From Nitrospirota bacterium (GTDB lineage Bacteria > Nitrospirota > Thermodesulfovibrionia > Thermodesulfovibrionales > UBA6898), in NCBI GenBank assembly GCA_016214855.1, contig JACRMT010000016.1:118033-182032 (forward strand): a stretch of 64,000 nt of DNA, written 5' to 3'. Made by a program: the position numbers and the translations under genes. The notes below the pieces were generated by a model that did not search any database, was not told where the DNA came from, and saw only the letters and a list, made by a program, of their open reading frames with translations. Shown here in pieces: positions 17,704 to 27,218 of the stretch. How positions within the stretch are numbered: position 1 is the stretch's first letter; every line of letters starts with the position of its first letter.

Positions 17704-19793
17704 TAGAAATGATATCTCAGTTCAGCCCAAACGCTGCGGTGCTCCATCGGGAAGTCGTTCGGCACGACTGGCGGGCTCGGTTCACGTATATCAGAGTCAA
17801 ACAGATTCCGGACAGCAACGGATATGTCCCAATGTCTGGCAATATTCTTCTTTCTAAGAGTTAGGTTCACAAGGTCGTAATCCTTGATATCAGGACGGAT
17901 ATCGCCAACAGCCCGGTGTCTTCCCCCGACCCAGAAATACTGACCATCCAGGGACCAGTCAGGCATGAACTTCCAGTTGGCATTCGCATAAAACTTTGCG
18001 GCCGGGACATCCGGTACAACTGCTCCGGTCTTTGTATCTGTAGACCTCTGGTATGAGAAGTTGGCCCGGAACCTCAGAGCATCGGTGGTCTGCCAATCAG
18101 CCTCGATCTCAATTCCCTGTCCGTCCTGATCACGGGCATTCTGCGCTGTCTTCGAAGTCGCAGGCGCCGGATCAGAAACATAATCTATCAAACCGCTGAT
18201 CCGGGACTTAAACAGATTCAGGCCCAGTCGCATGCTTTTGGTCGGGCGGTAATCAAAGGCAACCTCGTAAGTATCAATCGTTTCTGGTTCGAGATTCGTA
18301 TTGCCGAGTATTGAGGGATTATTCTGAGTATGCATCTCGCCAAATGATGGTGCCCTGAATGCCCTGCCGTACATCAACTTGGCGATAAGCTCCGGGGTTG
18401 CACTCCAAACAAGGGCTACTCTCGGACTCACAGCGCTGCCAAAGTCTGAATAGGAATCATATCTGATCCCGGTGGTCAGCTCCCAGCCTTTTGCAAATGA
18501 CCATTCATCCTGTATACCGGCAAAATATAGCTGGCGATCATGATCGTTCAGATAGACATAGGGAGTGTCAGAAATGTCCACAAGCTCCCCGAACTGGACA
18601 GGTACGCCGCTCCCATAATTCTTATGCTGAAAGGTATTGATATCATAATTGTTCATGCCCAGGGAGAGTCTTACCCCGTGATCGCTGAAGCCGTGGTATT
18701 CACCCGCCAGTTCAAGTCCGCCGCTTAATTCCCTGACTCCTGGCTTTCCGATCATTCTGCGAAAATTCTCGGGAAAAAAATAGAACGTATTTTCCAGCCA
18801 GAGATATTCTCCGTGAACAGTTGCGGTAAGGTCAACGTCCGGCAAAAGATCCTTTTCTTTATAACTCAAAGACCCCAATAACAAAAAATTATCGGTATAG
18901 CTCTTGCCATCGTTCAGGACAGTGCTAATACCGGCGCCTAATCCATTATCGATCATCCCGCTGTTATGAAACCTGAATGTGAATTTTCCCTTCCGTGCCG
19001 ACATGCTGGCGCTAAGCGTTTCATAGTGCGTGTCAAGAGGGCCGGGGGCAAGAGATGGGGGCCCGCTGCCAAGAGCATCTTTTTCTATTATCCGTTTACG
19101 GTCACCATCTCCTTTTGCGTATTCAGCGCCGAGCGCGACATCCCAACCATTATAGGTGCCGCCGTGCTGGGCCCATGCATCATAACTGCCAAAGGATCCT
19201 CCCCGCGCACCAAAGTTTGTGCCGTTAATATCGCTGCTGTTTCTGGTTATTATATTGATAGCGCCTGCAAAAGCATCCGCACCAAGCACTGCAGAGCCCG
19301 GACCGCGGATTATCTCTATTCTTGAAATCATCGATACCGGCATTCTGAGTCTATAGGGCTTGACCCCATTAGTATTTATCTTTACCGGCTGCCCATCGAT
19401 CAGCAGGAGCACCTGCGGATTCAGCTGTGTATAAATGCCCCGGATGCTCCATACAGGCGAAAAGATATTGGAGCCGCCAGGCTGGACATGCAGGCCGGCA
19501 ACGGTTTCAAGAATCTCATCCAGGGTCGTCGCTCCCATGTCCTCGATATCCTGGGAGGTAATGACCGTTGCTACAGACGGTGCGAGCTTCAGCGACCTTG
19601 AGGTGCCCGTTGCAAGCGAAACTTCGAGTTCCACCAGTTCTGCAAGGCCTTTTTTCAGGAGTGAGGACATTGCCAATGAGTCCTGAGAGGCAGCACCCCA
19701 GGCAAGGACAGGGGACAGAACAAGAACTGCAGTGAGGCAGAGAGCCTTCTTTAATGAGACCGTTCTATGCATAAGAATAGGATTGTTCATCAT
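17703..19793 (-). CDS. TonB-dependent outer-membrane receptor
   Basis: The protein has a signal peptide (LCLTAVLVLSPVLAWGAA), a plug domain with TTLDEILETVAGLHV, VLLLIDGQPV and IEIIRGPGSAVLG, and a large barrel ending in Phe (ELRYHF). I prefer the ATG ATG pair at 19793/19790 after GGGGA, though an in-frame ATG at 19817 is possible. The plug is of the vitamin B12/siderophore/colicin-receptor type; the ligand is unknown. It leads the operon with the YfiR-like protein and hybrid kinase, so ligand uptake may be sensed. Confidence 0.92.
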   Translation of the reverse strand: MMNNPILMHRTVSLKKALCLTAVLVLSPVLAWGAASQDSLAMSSLLKKGLAELVELEVSLATGTSRSLKLAPSVATVITSQDIEDMGATTLDEILETVAGLHVQPGGSNIFSPVWSIRGIYTQLNPQVLLLIDGQPVKINTNGVKPYRLRMPVSMISRIEIIRGPGSAVLGADAFAGAINIITRNSSDINGTNFGARGGSFGSYDAWAQHGGTYNGWDVALGAEYAKGDGDRKRIIEKDALGSGPPSLAPGPLDTHYETLSASMSARKGKFTFRFHNSGMIDNGLGAGISTVLNDGKSYTDNFLLLGSLSYKEKDLLPDVDLTATVHGEYLWLENTFYFFPENFRRMIGKPGVRELSGGLELAGEYHGFSDHGVRLSLGMNNYDINTFQHKNYGSGVPVQFGELVDISDTPYVYLNDHDRQLYFAGIQDEWSFAKGWELTTGIRYDSYSDFGSAVSPRVALVWSATPELIAKLMYGRAFRAPSFGEMHTQNNPSILGNTNLEPETIDTYEVAFDYRPTKSMRLGLNLFKSRISGLIDYVSDPAPATSKTAQNARDQDGQGIEIEADWQTTDALRFRANFSYQRSTDTKTGAVVPDVPAAKFYANANWKFMPDWSLDGQYFWVGGRHRAVGDIRPDIKDYDLVNLTLRKKNIARHWDISVAVRNLFDSDIREPSPPVVPNDFPMEHRSVWAELRYHF

Positions 19794-20045
19794 TTTCCCC
19801 ACAGCTTCGGAAAGCAAAAATATTATAAAAAGTTATCAAATTATATCATAACTGAAGACTTGGCAGGGGAGATCTGATACTCACAAGTAGTGCCATGACA
19901 CTGCAAAACAGCAATAAATGCGGAATTTCTTCACGACCCGTTCGCCATCTTGATCACCGCTTCCTCTGCCGGCATCACCGGTTTTGGACAGGCAACTCCT
20001 TAGTGTCATTGATCATGGCTCCTCCTGCTTATGCTTTCAGCGTTT

Positions 20046-22385
20046 TTACCAGATACTGAAGAGCCTCCTGATATTCTTAACTTCCTTTGCCCAGGTATCA
20101 GCCCTCTCCAGGGCATAGTCCTGATATGTACTGATCTGCAACCCTCCTGCTGTTTCGGTGATCTTGACCGCCCCATCCCTGTCTGTTCTGAATATCTGCG
20201 CGTCTGACAATACATCGAGCATCTCGGGCCGCGGATGGCCAAAAGAATTGTCTCTTCCAACCGATATCACCGCAATAGAGGGCGATATCTCAGAGAGAAA
20301 TTTCTCATGAACAGACGATCTTCCGCCATGATGAGGGACCTTGAGTACATCGCTCTTGAGCCGCAGGCCGAGATGAGACAGATCATCCTCTGCCTCATCC
20401 TCAACATCTCCCACAAAGAGGAATGCATGATCCCTTCCTGTTACTTTCAGAACGAGCGAGGAGTTGTTCTCGTCAACAAAATCATTGTCCTCCCGCGTAT
20501 AAAATTCAGGGTACGGATGAAGCACCTCTATCCTGTAGTTCCTGCCCCCGACAATATCACCCCGCTCCAGTCTGCGGTGCGTTTCAGGCAATACCAGTTC
20601 TTCGGGAAACTCAAGACGGCCATTGTCCCATATCTCCTGTATACGGTACTGCTTCAGCATGAGATCTGCGCCGCCTGAATGGTCAGGATGAGAATGGGTA
20701 ATGACAAGGGCATCGACTGTTCTTCGGCCGAGATATTTGAGAAAGTTCGTGGTCTCATATCCGCTTCTCCCGGTATCCACCGCAAGGACCTTTCCGTCGG
20801 GCAGTTCAACAACAGCGGCATCTCCCTGCCCCACATCAAGGAATGTCACGCTGAGTTCCCTGGGGGAGAATAAACTGATACTCGCATAAATAAGAAACGG
20901 CAGTGCAGGCAGAAGGAGCAAGATCTTCTTTCTCCCCCAGGCGAGATAGCAAAAAATCCCGGCATAGAAGAAGACGACCAGTGCCAGGGGAAATGCAGAT
21001 ATCTTTATATCAGCAAAAGGTATTTTCGCCATCGTGGTCACAAGCCAAAGAGAAAGATCCGTTGTCAGCTCGACCAGGGGGCCAAAGATATAATATCCGG
21101 TCAGGAGATAGGCAAATGAAGAGATAAGGGCCAGGGGCAGGACAACAAATCCGATCAGCGGGGCAGCGACCAGATTCGAAAAAGGGGATATGAGAGAGAA
21201 ATAATGAAAGTGATATGCTACCAGCGGCGCTGTACCGATGGTTGCTGCCAGGGTCAGCCGCAGGGAACTTTTCAGGAATTCTGCCAATGCATTGTGCTTC
21301 TTCGTCTCTGCGGTCTTCTCATCATCTTCCCCCCTGCGTTCCACAGAAAACCCGATGAAGAGGACCGCGATGAATGATAGCTGAAAGGTCAGGGTCATGA
21401 TCACTGCCGGGTCCCAGAGAACAAGCGCAAAGGCAGCGAGAAGGACCGTATTGAGCCAAAATCCCTTTCTGCCTATCAGAAGACCGAAGAGAAAAAGACT
21501 GATCATGACAAAGGACCTGACCGCAGGCACACTCCCTCCTGAAATGCCCAGATAGAGCACCATGAGAGGGAGACAGATCATTGCTGCAACCTGCTGCGGG
21601 CTCAGATACAGGGTCAGACGCAGAAAAACACGGTATGGCAAACTCCTTATCAGGAACAGAAAAAGGGTGAACATAACGACCGACAGAAGGCCAAAGTGAG
21701 TACCTGAGATGCTGAGGATATGGGCAAGACCGGTTGCATTGAAGGCGTTCTTCAGATCTTCATCAAAATGGACCTCACCAATGGTCACCGCAGAAATAAA
21801 ATCCGCATCCGCCTTGCTGAAACGGCCCACAATGTACTCATGCAGAGAAGCCCGCGAGCGTTCAAACATATTCCCAAGAGCAGTTTCTGCTTCTTCCTGA
21901 CCAAGGATCCCAAGAAGCCGAGCCGTGAGAAAAACCCTTCCGCTGCTGCCGGGGTTCAGGCGGGTCCTGTCCTTTCCCGTTTCAACAAGAAGTTCATAGG
22001 TATCGTCAGGGTCGAACGCTGCATCTGCGCGCAGCCTGATCTTCTCATCCTCCATTGCCCCGATCTCCTGCCCGGTCTCTTCATCAAGCGCTTTTTCGAT
22101 AACAAAGTTCTGTGCATCAGGAGCAGCCGAAGGTGCGCTGCCCTTTTGCAGAAATCTGCCTGTTATCTCCATTTTCTTGTTCCAGGGCTGCAGCGGCTGC
22201 TCCGCAACAGGCGCCCTGAACAGCGCATAGACGATCCCGAGGACGATGAAAGGGATCCATCTGCTTTTCTTATTTTTTATGAGCCAGGCAGCAGAGGAAA
22301 GGAAGAGAACAATACTGCAGAACAAAAAATACCGGGAGATAAAGAAAAAGATAATGCCGGAAAGAAAGCTCAGCAAAAAAGACAT
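20046..22385 (-). CDS. comEC: ComEC/Rec2-type DNA uptake channel
   Basis: The 779-residue protein has the expected order: N-terminal membrane segments, a soluble beta domain (about 100-200), the competence membrane core (HILSISGTHFGLLSV and SGGSVPAVRSFVM) and a C-terminal metallo-beta-lactamase domain starting FLDVGQGDAAVV with ITHSHPDHSGG and VPHHGG. ComEC carries single-stranded DNA through the inner membrane; the lactamase-like part is thought to act as nuclease. The ATG overlaps the glmM stop by one base. No other competence gene is in the window, but this suggests natural transformation. Confidence 0.93.
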   Translation of the reverse strand: MSFLLSFLSGIIFFFISRYFLFCSIVLFLSSAAWLIKNKKSRWIPFIVLGIVYALFRAPVAEQPLQPWNKKMEITGRFLQKGSAPSAAPDAQNFVIEKALDEETGQEIGAMEDEKIRLRADAAFDPDDTYELLVETGKDRTRLNPGSSGRVFLTARLLGILGQEEAETALGNMFERSRASLHEYIVGRFSKADADFISAVTIGEVHFDEDLKNAFNATGLAHILSISGTHFGLLSVVMFTLFLFLIRSLPYRVFLRLTLYLSPQQVAAMICLPLMVLYLGISGGSVPAVRSFVMISLFLFGLLIGRKGFWLNTVLLAAFALVLWDPAVIMTLTFQLSFIAVLFIGFSVERRGEDDEKTAETKKHNALAEFLKSSLRLTLAATIGTAPLVAYHFHYFSLISPFSNLVAAPLIGFVVLPLALISSFAYLLTGYYIFGPLVELTTDLSLWLVTTMAKIPFADIKISAFPLALVVFFYAGIFCYLAWGRKKILLLLPALPFLIYASISLFSPRELSVTFLDVGQGDAAVVELPDGKVLAVDTGRSGYETTNFLKYLGRRTVDALVITHSHPDHSGGADLMLKQYRIQEIWDNGRLEFPEELVLPETHRRLERGDIVGGRNYRIEVLHPYPEFYTREDNDFVDENNSSLVLKVTGRDHAFLFVGDVEDEAEDDLSHLGLRLKSDVLKVPHHGGRSSVHEKFLSEISPSIAVISVGRDNSFGHPRPEMLDVLSDAQIFRTDRDGAVKITETAGGLQISTYQDYALERADTWAKEVKNIRRLFSIW

Positions 22386-23734
22386 CAGGCCATCTTTTCT
22401 TTGATCACCTTTGCAATGTTCCTGCCGAGCCGGTTGATCTCCTTCAGGCTCTCGCCTTCAAGCATGACACGTACCTTGGGCTCAGTGCCTGAGGGCCTGA
22501 CCAGCACCCTGCCTTTGCCGGCAAGGGTCTCCTCTGCCTGCTGCACCGCCCGTACTATGGCAGGAAAGGAGCGGAAATCCTGTCTCTTTTCGACCTCAAC
22601 ATTGATCAGCACCTGCGGGAAAAGCTTTATCGGCGACACCAGCTTTGAAAGCGGCAGGTCTCTCGCCTTCATCAGGTCCAGCACCTGAACAGCGGTGATC
22701 GGCCCGTCACCGGTCGTATTGTGGTCAAGAAAGATAATATGGCCTGACTGCTCGCCGCCGAAATTATAGTCATTCGCCAACATCCTCTCGACCACATAAC
22801 GGTCACCAACCTTTGTCCTGATCAGCCTGATACCCTGTTTCTTCAGAAAGATCTCAAGACCGATATTGCTCATGACCGTTGCAACAACCGTGTTTTGCCT
22901 AAGGCCGCCCTGTGCATGCATCTCAACAGCACACATACCCATGATCTGGTCGCCGTCAACGAGCCTGCCCTTTTCGTCGCAGAGAAGCACCCGGTCGGCA
23001 TCCCCGTCGTGGGCGATACCGATATCAGCCTTGTTCTTCAGGACAGCCTTCACCAGATCCTCTGTATGCAGGGAACCGCAGTTATCGTTTATGTTCGTGC
23101 CGTTCGGCCGGTCATGAATGGATATCACCTCGGCGCCAAGCTCGCGCAAAAGCCAGGGAGTCGTCTTGTACGCAGAACCATTTGCGCAGTCCACGACTAC
23201 TTTCATGCCTTCGAACGTGACACCTTTTCTCAGTGTTGACTTGATGTATTCGATATATCGCCCGGTTGCATCATCGAGCCTGAAGGCCTTGCCGACGTCT
23301 TCACCCTTTGCCCGGTACCGCTCAAGGCCGTCATCTTTGACCATGGCCTCGATCCTGGCCTCAAGGGAATCAGGGAGCTTAAAGCCGTTGTATGAGAAGA
23401 ATTTTATGCCATTATCATAAAAAGGATTGTGCGATGCGGAGATCACAACACCAGCATCGATCCGCAGGGCACGCGTCAGGAATGCAATGCCCGGCGTGGG
23501 AAGAGGGCCCACAAGCGTTACATTCATCCCCATGGAGCAGATGCCTGAGGTGAGTGCGCTCTCGATCATGTACCCGGAAAGCCGGGTATCCTTGCCGATA
23601 AGAACCATGTTCCTGCCATGGTGCTGCTTCTTCAGCACAATGGCAGCTGCCATGCCGACCCTCAGGGCTATCTCAGGGGTCATCGGATATTTGTTAACCT
23701 TGCCCCGCATACCGTCAGTGCCGAACAGCTTCAT
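22385..23734 (-). CDS. glmM: Phosphoglucosamine mutase
   Basis: The 449-residue protein has the active-site loop VISASHNPFYDNG with the phospho-Ser, the metal loop HDGDADRV, the GEQSGH sugar-binding loop and the C-terminal RPSGTEPKVRVM. It converts glucosamine-6-phosphate to glucosamine-1-phosphate for peptidoglycan and lipopolysaccharide. It overlaps cdaR by four bases, giving the classic cdaA-cdaR-glmM order; in other bacteria GlmM binds and restrains CdaA. Confidence 0.97.
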   Translation of the reverse strand: MKLFGTDGMRGKVNKYPMTPEIALRVGMAAAIVLKKQHHGRNMVLIGKDTRLSGYMIESALTSGICSMGMNVTLVGPLPTPGIAFLTRALRIDAGVVISASHNPFYDNGIKFFSYNGFKLPDSLEARIEAMVKDDGLERYRAKGEDVGKAFRLDDATGRYIEYIKSTLRKGVTFEGMKVVVDCANGSAYKTTPWLLRELGAEVISIHDRPNGTNINDNCGSLHTEDLVKAVLKNKADIGIAHDGDADRVLLCDEKGRLVDGDQIMGMCAVEMHAQGGLRQNTVVATVMSNIGLEIFLKKQGIRLIRTKVGDRYVVERMLANDYNFGGEQSGHIIFLDHNTTGDGPITAVQVLDLMKARDLPLSKLVSPIKLFPQVLINVEVEKRQDFRSFPAIVRAVQQAEETLAGKGRVLVRPSGTEPKVRVMLEGESLKEINRLGRNIAKVIKEKMA

Positions 23735-24375
23735 CTCTTCCTCTCCGCAACGGTTATCTTTACCTTCACTTTCGAAATATCGGATTTTATGTTTGTCCCT
23801 GACGTATCAAGGTCAAGTTCTTCGGTCTTTGAGCCCGAAATATGCGAAATATCGAACGGTTCAGTTCTGATCATATCGATCTTTCTCAACTCTGATTTAA
23901 GCCCCCTGATGACCGCTGTTCTCGGCTCAACGACCATTGTCGTCACCCCTCCCTTTTCGGGCGAACCCAACAGCTGAGGCCGGACAGGAACGGTCTTCAC
24001 CGCTATCTCTTCCAGCTTTACCCGTACGGAAGGAGGAGCAACATTTGTCACGGTCATGGCAAAGGGAAGTTTCACGTCTTCCTTATTGACCGGATAGACC
24101 GTCTCACCGGGCTTAGCCCTGCCCAGGTCCAGAAAAACCCTGAGGTCAGAGGCGTTCAGATTTTTCATGAAGCGCTCCTGACCTCTTATGGTGAGCGTTA
24201 CCGCCTTGGCAGTGCTGCCGGCAATGCCGAGCTCAGCAGGGATATCCTTGAACTCAAGCGGCGCTTCAAGCGATATCTCAGACTGCCCCTGGGACGTGAC
24301 AAAGAACCAGAGGAAGACGGCTATCAGCACCGCCGATACTTTAAGCCCCAGATTCTCAAAAATAGCCTGTTTCAT
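23731..24375 (-). CDS. cdaR: YbbR-domain regulator of diadenylate cyclase
   Basis: The product has one N-terminal membrane segment (VSAVLIAVFLWFFVTSQG) and two or so YbbR repeats outside the membrane (FKDIPAELGI and VRPQLLGSPEKGG regions). CdaR partners tune the membrane cyclase CdaA. It overlaps both neighbours by four bases, so the three genes are translationally coupled. At 214 residues it is shorter than the multi-repeat Firmicute CdaR. Confidence 0.88.
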   Translation of the reverse strand: MKQAIFENLGLKVSAVLIAVFLWFFVTSQGQSEISLEAPLEFKDIPAELGIAGSTAKAVTLTIRGQERFMKNLNASDLRVFLDLGRAKPGETVYPVNKEDVKLPFAMTVTNVAPPSVRVKLEEIAVKTVPVRPQLLGSPEKGGVTTMVVEPRTAVIRGLKSELRKIDMIRTEPFDISHISGSKTEELDLDTSGTNIKSDISKVKVKITVAERKR

Positions 24376-25142
24376 TTCTTGGCCTTCTTGGTCGCAAATA
24401 TATCGGTCAGCATATCTCTCAGCATCCCCATGTCAAGTCTGCCCTCTATCTTGCCGCCCAGAACTATGGATATCTGGCCGGTTTCTTCTGACACAATGAC
24501 CGCAACAGCATCTGTATCCTCAGTAAGGCCGATGCCTGCCCTGTGGCGCGTTCCAAAGGACTTGCTCACTTCAGCGCTCAGGGTGATAGGGAGGAAGCAG
24601 CCGGCAGCAGCGATCCTGTTGCCTTTGATAATGACAGCGCCGTCGTGGATCGGCGATGAAGGATGAAAAATGCTCACGAGAAGTTCCCGGGAAACCTTTG
24701 CGTCAAGCGTTGTACCGACCTCAATGAAGTCCTTCAGACTCGTCTCCCGCTCGATGACGATCAGTGCGCCGATCTTTTTGTTTGCGAGAGAAACCGCAGC
24801 CCTGACGATCTCCTCATGAGACCGCAGCTCTTCGGCAGTCGTAAAAGAGGTCAGGAATTGCGCTTCACCCATATGCGCCAGCGCCTTGCGGATCTCCGGC
24901 TGAAACAGGACGATGATGGCAAGGACGATCTGCGCCCAGAAGCTCTGGACAAGCCAGTCTATGGTGAACAGCTCAAGATGCCGGGAGGCAAAAGAAGCAA
25001 CGAGCAGGACGCCGAGCCCAAGCAGCATCTGAACGGCCTTTGTCCCCTTGATGATCAGAAGAAGACGATAGAGGATCAGCGACATCACAAGGATGTCGAG
25101 GATGTCGAGGATCCATCGGTGCTGTCTCAGGAGTTCGAGCAT
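24372..25142 (-). CDS. cdaA: Membrane diadenylate cyclase (c-di-AMP synthase)
   Basis: Three N-terminal membrane segments are followed by a DAC domain with the key motifs IHDGAVII (DGA) and FGTRHRAGIG (RHR). It joins two ATP molecules into c-di-AMP, a messenger for cell-wall and osmotic balance. The 256-residue length is normal. It is the first gene of the leftward cdaA-cdaR-glmM-comEC operon and diverges from the initiator tRNA gene. No c-di-AMP hydrolase is in the window. Confidence 0.95.
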   Translation of the reverse strand: MLELLRQHRWILDILDILVMSLILYRLLLIIKGTKAVQMLLGLGVLLVASFASRHLELFTIDWLVQSFWAQIVLAIIVLFQPEIRKALAHMGEAQFLTSFTTAEELRSHEEIVRAAVSLANKKIGALIVIERETSLKDFIEVGTTLDAKVSRELLVSIFHPSSPIHDGAVIIKGNRIAAAGCFLPITLSAEVSKSFGTRHRAGIGLTEDTDAVAVIVSEETGQISIVLGGKIEGRLDMGMLRDMLTDIFATKKAKK

Positions 25143-25277
25143 TATATAAAAGAGCCTGCCTCTGCCATAAAGATGGCCTATTATATATTATGGCCTGCAC
25201 AAAATTACAGAAAGGCGACGGCTGCCGGGAATATATCCCTGTCCTGCTGCCGTAAAGAGGATCTCGATGCCGCATAT

Positions 25278-25307
25278 TTGACAACATGAGAAACAATAAG
25301 GTATTTT
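25278..25307 (+). promoter_or_regulatory. Promoter of the initiator tRNA gene
   Basis: A perfect TTGACA (25278-25283) and TATTTT (25302-25307) with an 18-base spacer stand 10 bases before the mature tRNA 5' end, as expected for a stable-RNA promoter. Confidence 0.7.
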
Positions 25308-25317
25308 ATAGGTCTGA

Positions 25318-25394
<77 letters not shown>

Positions 25395-25403
25395 AACAAA
25401 TAT

Positions 25404-25431
25404 AAGGGTCTGTGAAAGCAGGCCCTTTTTT
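25404..25431 (+). terminator. Rho-independent terminator of the tRNA gene
   Basis: A 9-bp stem (AAGGGTCTG with CAGGCCCTT, one T-G pair), a six-base loop and a T run at 25426-25431 follow the tRNA by nine bases. It could also act on the leftward gene that ends at 25456. Confidence 0.9.
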
Positions 25432-25455
25432 ATCATTGCTGCAGCAGGTATCTCG

Positions 25456-25929
25456 TTACTGACGCTGGTTCGCTGAGCAGACGATCTTAAAGAGCTGGCT
25501 GGCCTGCGAACCGGGGACTATGCTGACCCAGTCCGAGGAGGGAAATTCTTCAGCATATAACGCAATACCTTCCCTGTTATAATCGTACATGGCAAGAAGA
25601 CGATCCTGCTTCGAAGAACACTGAAACTCAACATAATGCGCGGTATACAGATAGTTGTCATATCCGTCAGTGGGTAGTTCCCTCTTCTGTCGTTCCTTCG
25701 TGATGTATTTGACCCCCTCTTCGCCTTTCACCGTGTCCTTTGTCCAGACGCGGACAGTGTCATCAGTCGGCCAGGTAACAGACTCGGCATCATACTCATA
25801 GTCATAATACTGCACCGTGCCGTATGACTTCCAGTCTGATGCGGCAACAGGCGAGGACAGGGCAACGACCATAAGAGAAACAATAATGAGGGCAGCCGCA
25901 GATTTCCGTGCCTTAGGGGTTCTGTTCAT
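25456..25929 (-). CDS. Small secreted protein, possible surface-adhesin E-like fold
   Basis: The 157-residue protein has a signal peptide (AAALIIVSLMVVALSSPVAA). The mature part starts WKSYGTVQYYDYEYD, with a VRVWTKD strand and a late Cys pair (FQCSS, KIVCSAN). The opening pattern and the vWtk strand resemble the Adhesin_E-like family; this is a weak match. Its ATG overlaps the TGA of the 58-residue gene before it (ATGA), so it is co-translated with the DUF362 gene cluster. Function is unknown. Confidence 0.7.
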   Translation of the reverse strand: MNRTPKARKSAAALIIVSLMVVALSSPVAASDWKSYGTVQYYDYEYDAESVTWPTDDTVRVWTKDTVKGEEGVKYITKERQKRELPTDGYDNYLYTAHYVEFQCSSKQDRLLAMYDYNREGIALYAEEFPSSDWVSIVPGSQASQLFKIVCSANQRQ

Positions 25930-26102
25930 GAGATGGTCTCCTCAAATAAGATTGTTTTTTCCTGCAAGTCTTCAAAGATCTTATAGAATATTTTTACATA
26001 TTCTTCCGAAACTTTTCCAGATATGTCCCTGGTCTTTCCGGATGCAAGGGACGCCTGATGAAGGCGTGGCGCCTGAGCCTCTGCTGCCGGTGCCGCGTGC
26101 AT
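25926..26102 (-). CDS. Small coupled gene of unknown function, 58 aa
   Basis: The ATG at 26102 overlaps the TGA of the DUF362 gene (TGATG) and its own TGA overlaps the ATG of the next secreted protein (ATGA). This exact double coupling is the main evidence that the gene is real. The product has an Ala/Gln-rich start and a charged, probably helical end (EEYVKIFYKIFEDLQEK). No signal peptide, Cys or known motif is seen. I do not recognise it. Confidence 0.5.
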   Translation of the reverse strand: MHAAPAAEAQAPRLHQASLASGKTRDISGKVSEEYVKIFYKIFEDLQEKTILFEETIS

Positions 26103-27211
26103 CACACTCTCTTGACGGTCTTTCTCACTGCCTTTCCAAGCAGGGTCTCCCTGGACGAAAGAGCGCCATACGGACAGACCTCGATACAGCAGTAACACCG
26201 GATGCATTTGTCATAGTCAAAGTTCAAACCGTTTATCTGCGGCTCAATGGCCCTGGACGGGCAGTAGCGCCAGCACTCCCCGCAATGTCTGCAGAGCGCC
26301 GCATCGCAGACCGGCCGCTGGACGAGATGCCTTCTCATAAAACCGTGAAGTCCCTTCGGCCCAAACACCAGAGGAGACATTTCAGGGAAATGCATATCCG
26401 CAACTGCGGGCAGTTCGCCGTCAATGACAATATGTTCCGGCAACAGTCCCATGCGTGCCGCGGCTCTGTTCGTAAAAAGCTCATCTTCACCTATGCCGAG
26501 CATCCTGCAGACAACCCTGTCAAGCGCCACGGCATCATCACTGGCCATCACCGTATCAAGCGCCCGGGGTCTGCCTCCTTTGCCCGGCCCCTGCCCTTCC
26601 ATGGCAAGGATGCCGTCAAGCACCGTGACAGCCGGTCTGACCGCTGCATATATCCTGACAAGCAGCTCTGCAAATTTGTCCCGGTCAATACCGGTTCTGA
26701 AGTGCCACTCGGGCTTTCTCATGCCAACAATACAGCCGAACATATTTTTTACGCCGAGGGTCAGGAACATCTGGGTATGGGTCTTCAGCTTCGGAAGGTT
26801 GATGACCATATCAGCGTTCATTACATCGGCAGCGATCTCGATCTTCTGAAAAGGCGGCCCGACATCCACAAAGACGGATTCCTTGAAGGGCCGGCATTCA
26901 ACAGCAAGCCCCTGCAGCGCCTCTGCAATACCGCTCTCCCTCATGACCTTGTCAAAGGTTCCCATAGCCGGGCTGTCAGATACCTGGGGCCGGCCGCCCT
27001 GCTCCAGCACGTATTCAACGACAGCCCTGACGATCAGGGGATGCGTGAGCATGGCCCTGTCCGGCGCTGCGGGTGCAAGGAGATTCGGCTTTATAAGGAC
27101 ACGACTGTTCTTTTGGATGACACCATGATCAAGCGAACTGAGGAGGCTGAAAAGAAGAGGTTGTAACGTCTGATAAGTATACGCTGCCTTCCTGACAAAG
27201 ACTCTGGCCAA
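26102..27211 (-). CDS. DUF362 protein with C-terminal 2x[4Fe-4S] ferredoxin domain
   Basis: The N-terminal 280 residues match DUF362 (VLIKPNLL, QVSDSPAMG, VINLPKLKTHTQM and NMFGCIVG). The C-terminus has two ferredoxin motifs: CRHCGECWRYCP and CIRCYCCIEVCP. The start is a TTG at 27211; the first internal Met is far inside, so the TTG is needed to keep the domain. It begins eight bases after the histidine kinase stop. DUF362 proteins are redox proteins of unknown substrate. Neighbours suggest a link to the heme-sensing system. Confidence 0.87.
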   Translation of the reverse strand: MARVFVRKAAYTYQTLQPLLFSLLSSLDHGVIQKNSRVLIKPNLLAPAAPDRAMLTHPLIVRAVVEYVLEQGGRPQVSDSPAMGTFDKVMRESGIAEALQGLAVECRPFKESVFVDVGPPFQKIEIAADVMNADMVINLPKLKTHTQMFLTLGVKNMFGCIVGMRKPEWHFRTGIDRDKFAELLVRIYAAVRPAVTVLDGILAMEGQGPGKGGRPRALDTVMASDDAVALDRVVCRMLGIGEDELFTNRAAARMGLLPEHIVIDGELPAVADMHFPEMSPLVFGPKGLHGFMRRHLVQRPVCDAALCRHCGECWRYCPSRAIEPQINGLNFDYDKCIRCYCCIEVCPYGALSSRETLLGKAVRKTVKRV

Positions 27212-27218
27212 TGGCGGC

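Noticed and set aside
19818..20045. A small gene between the TonB receptor and comEC
   Set aside because: Only short frames without a ribosome binding site or known motif were seen.
25817..27166. A 449-codon open frame on the plus strand
   Set aside because: It is antisense to the DUF362 gene, whose ferredoxin and DUF362 motifs are clear. No recognisable domain occurs in the plus-strand frame.
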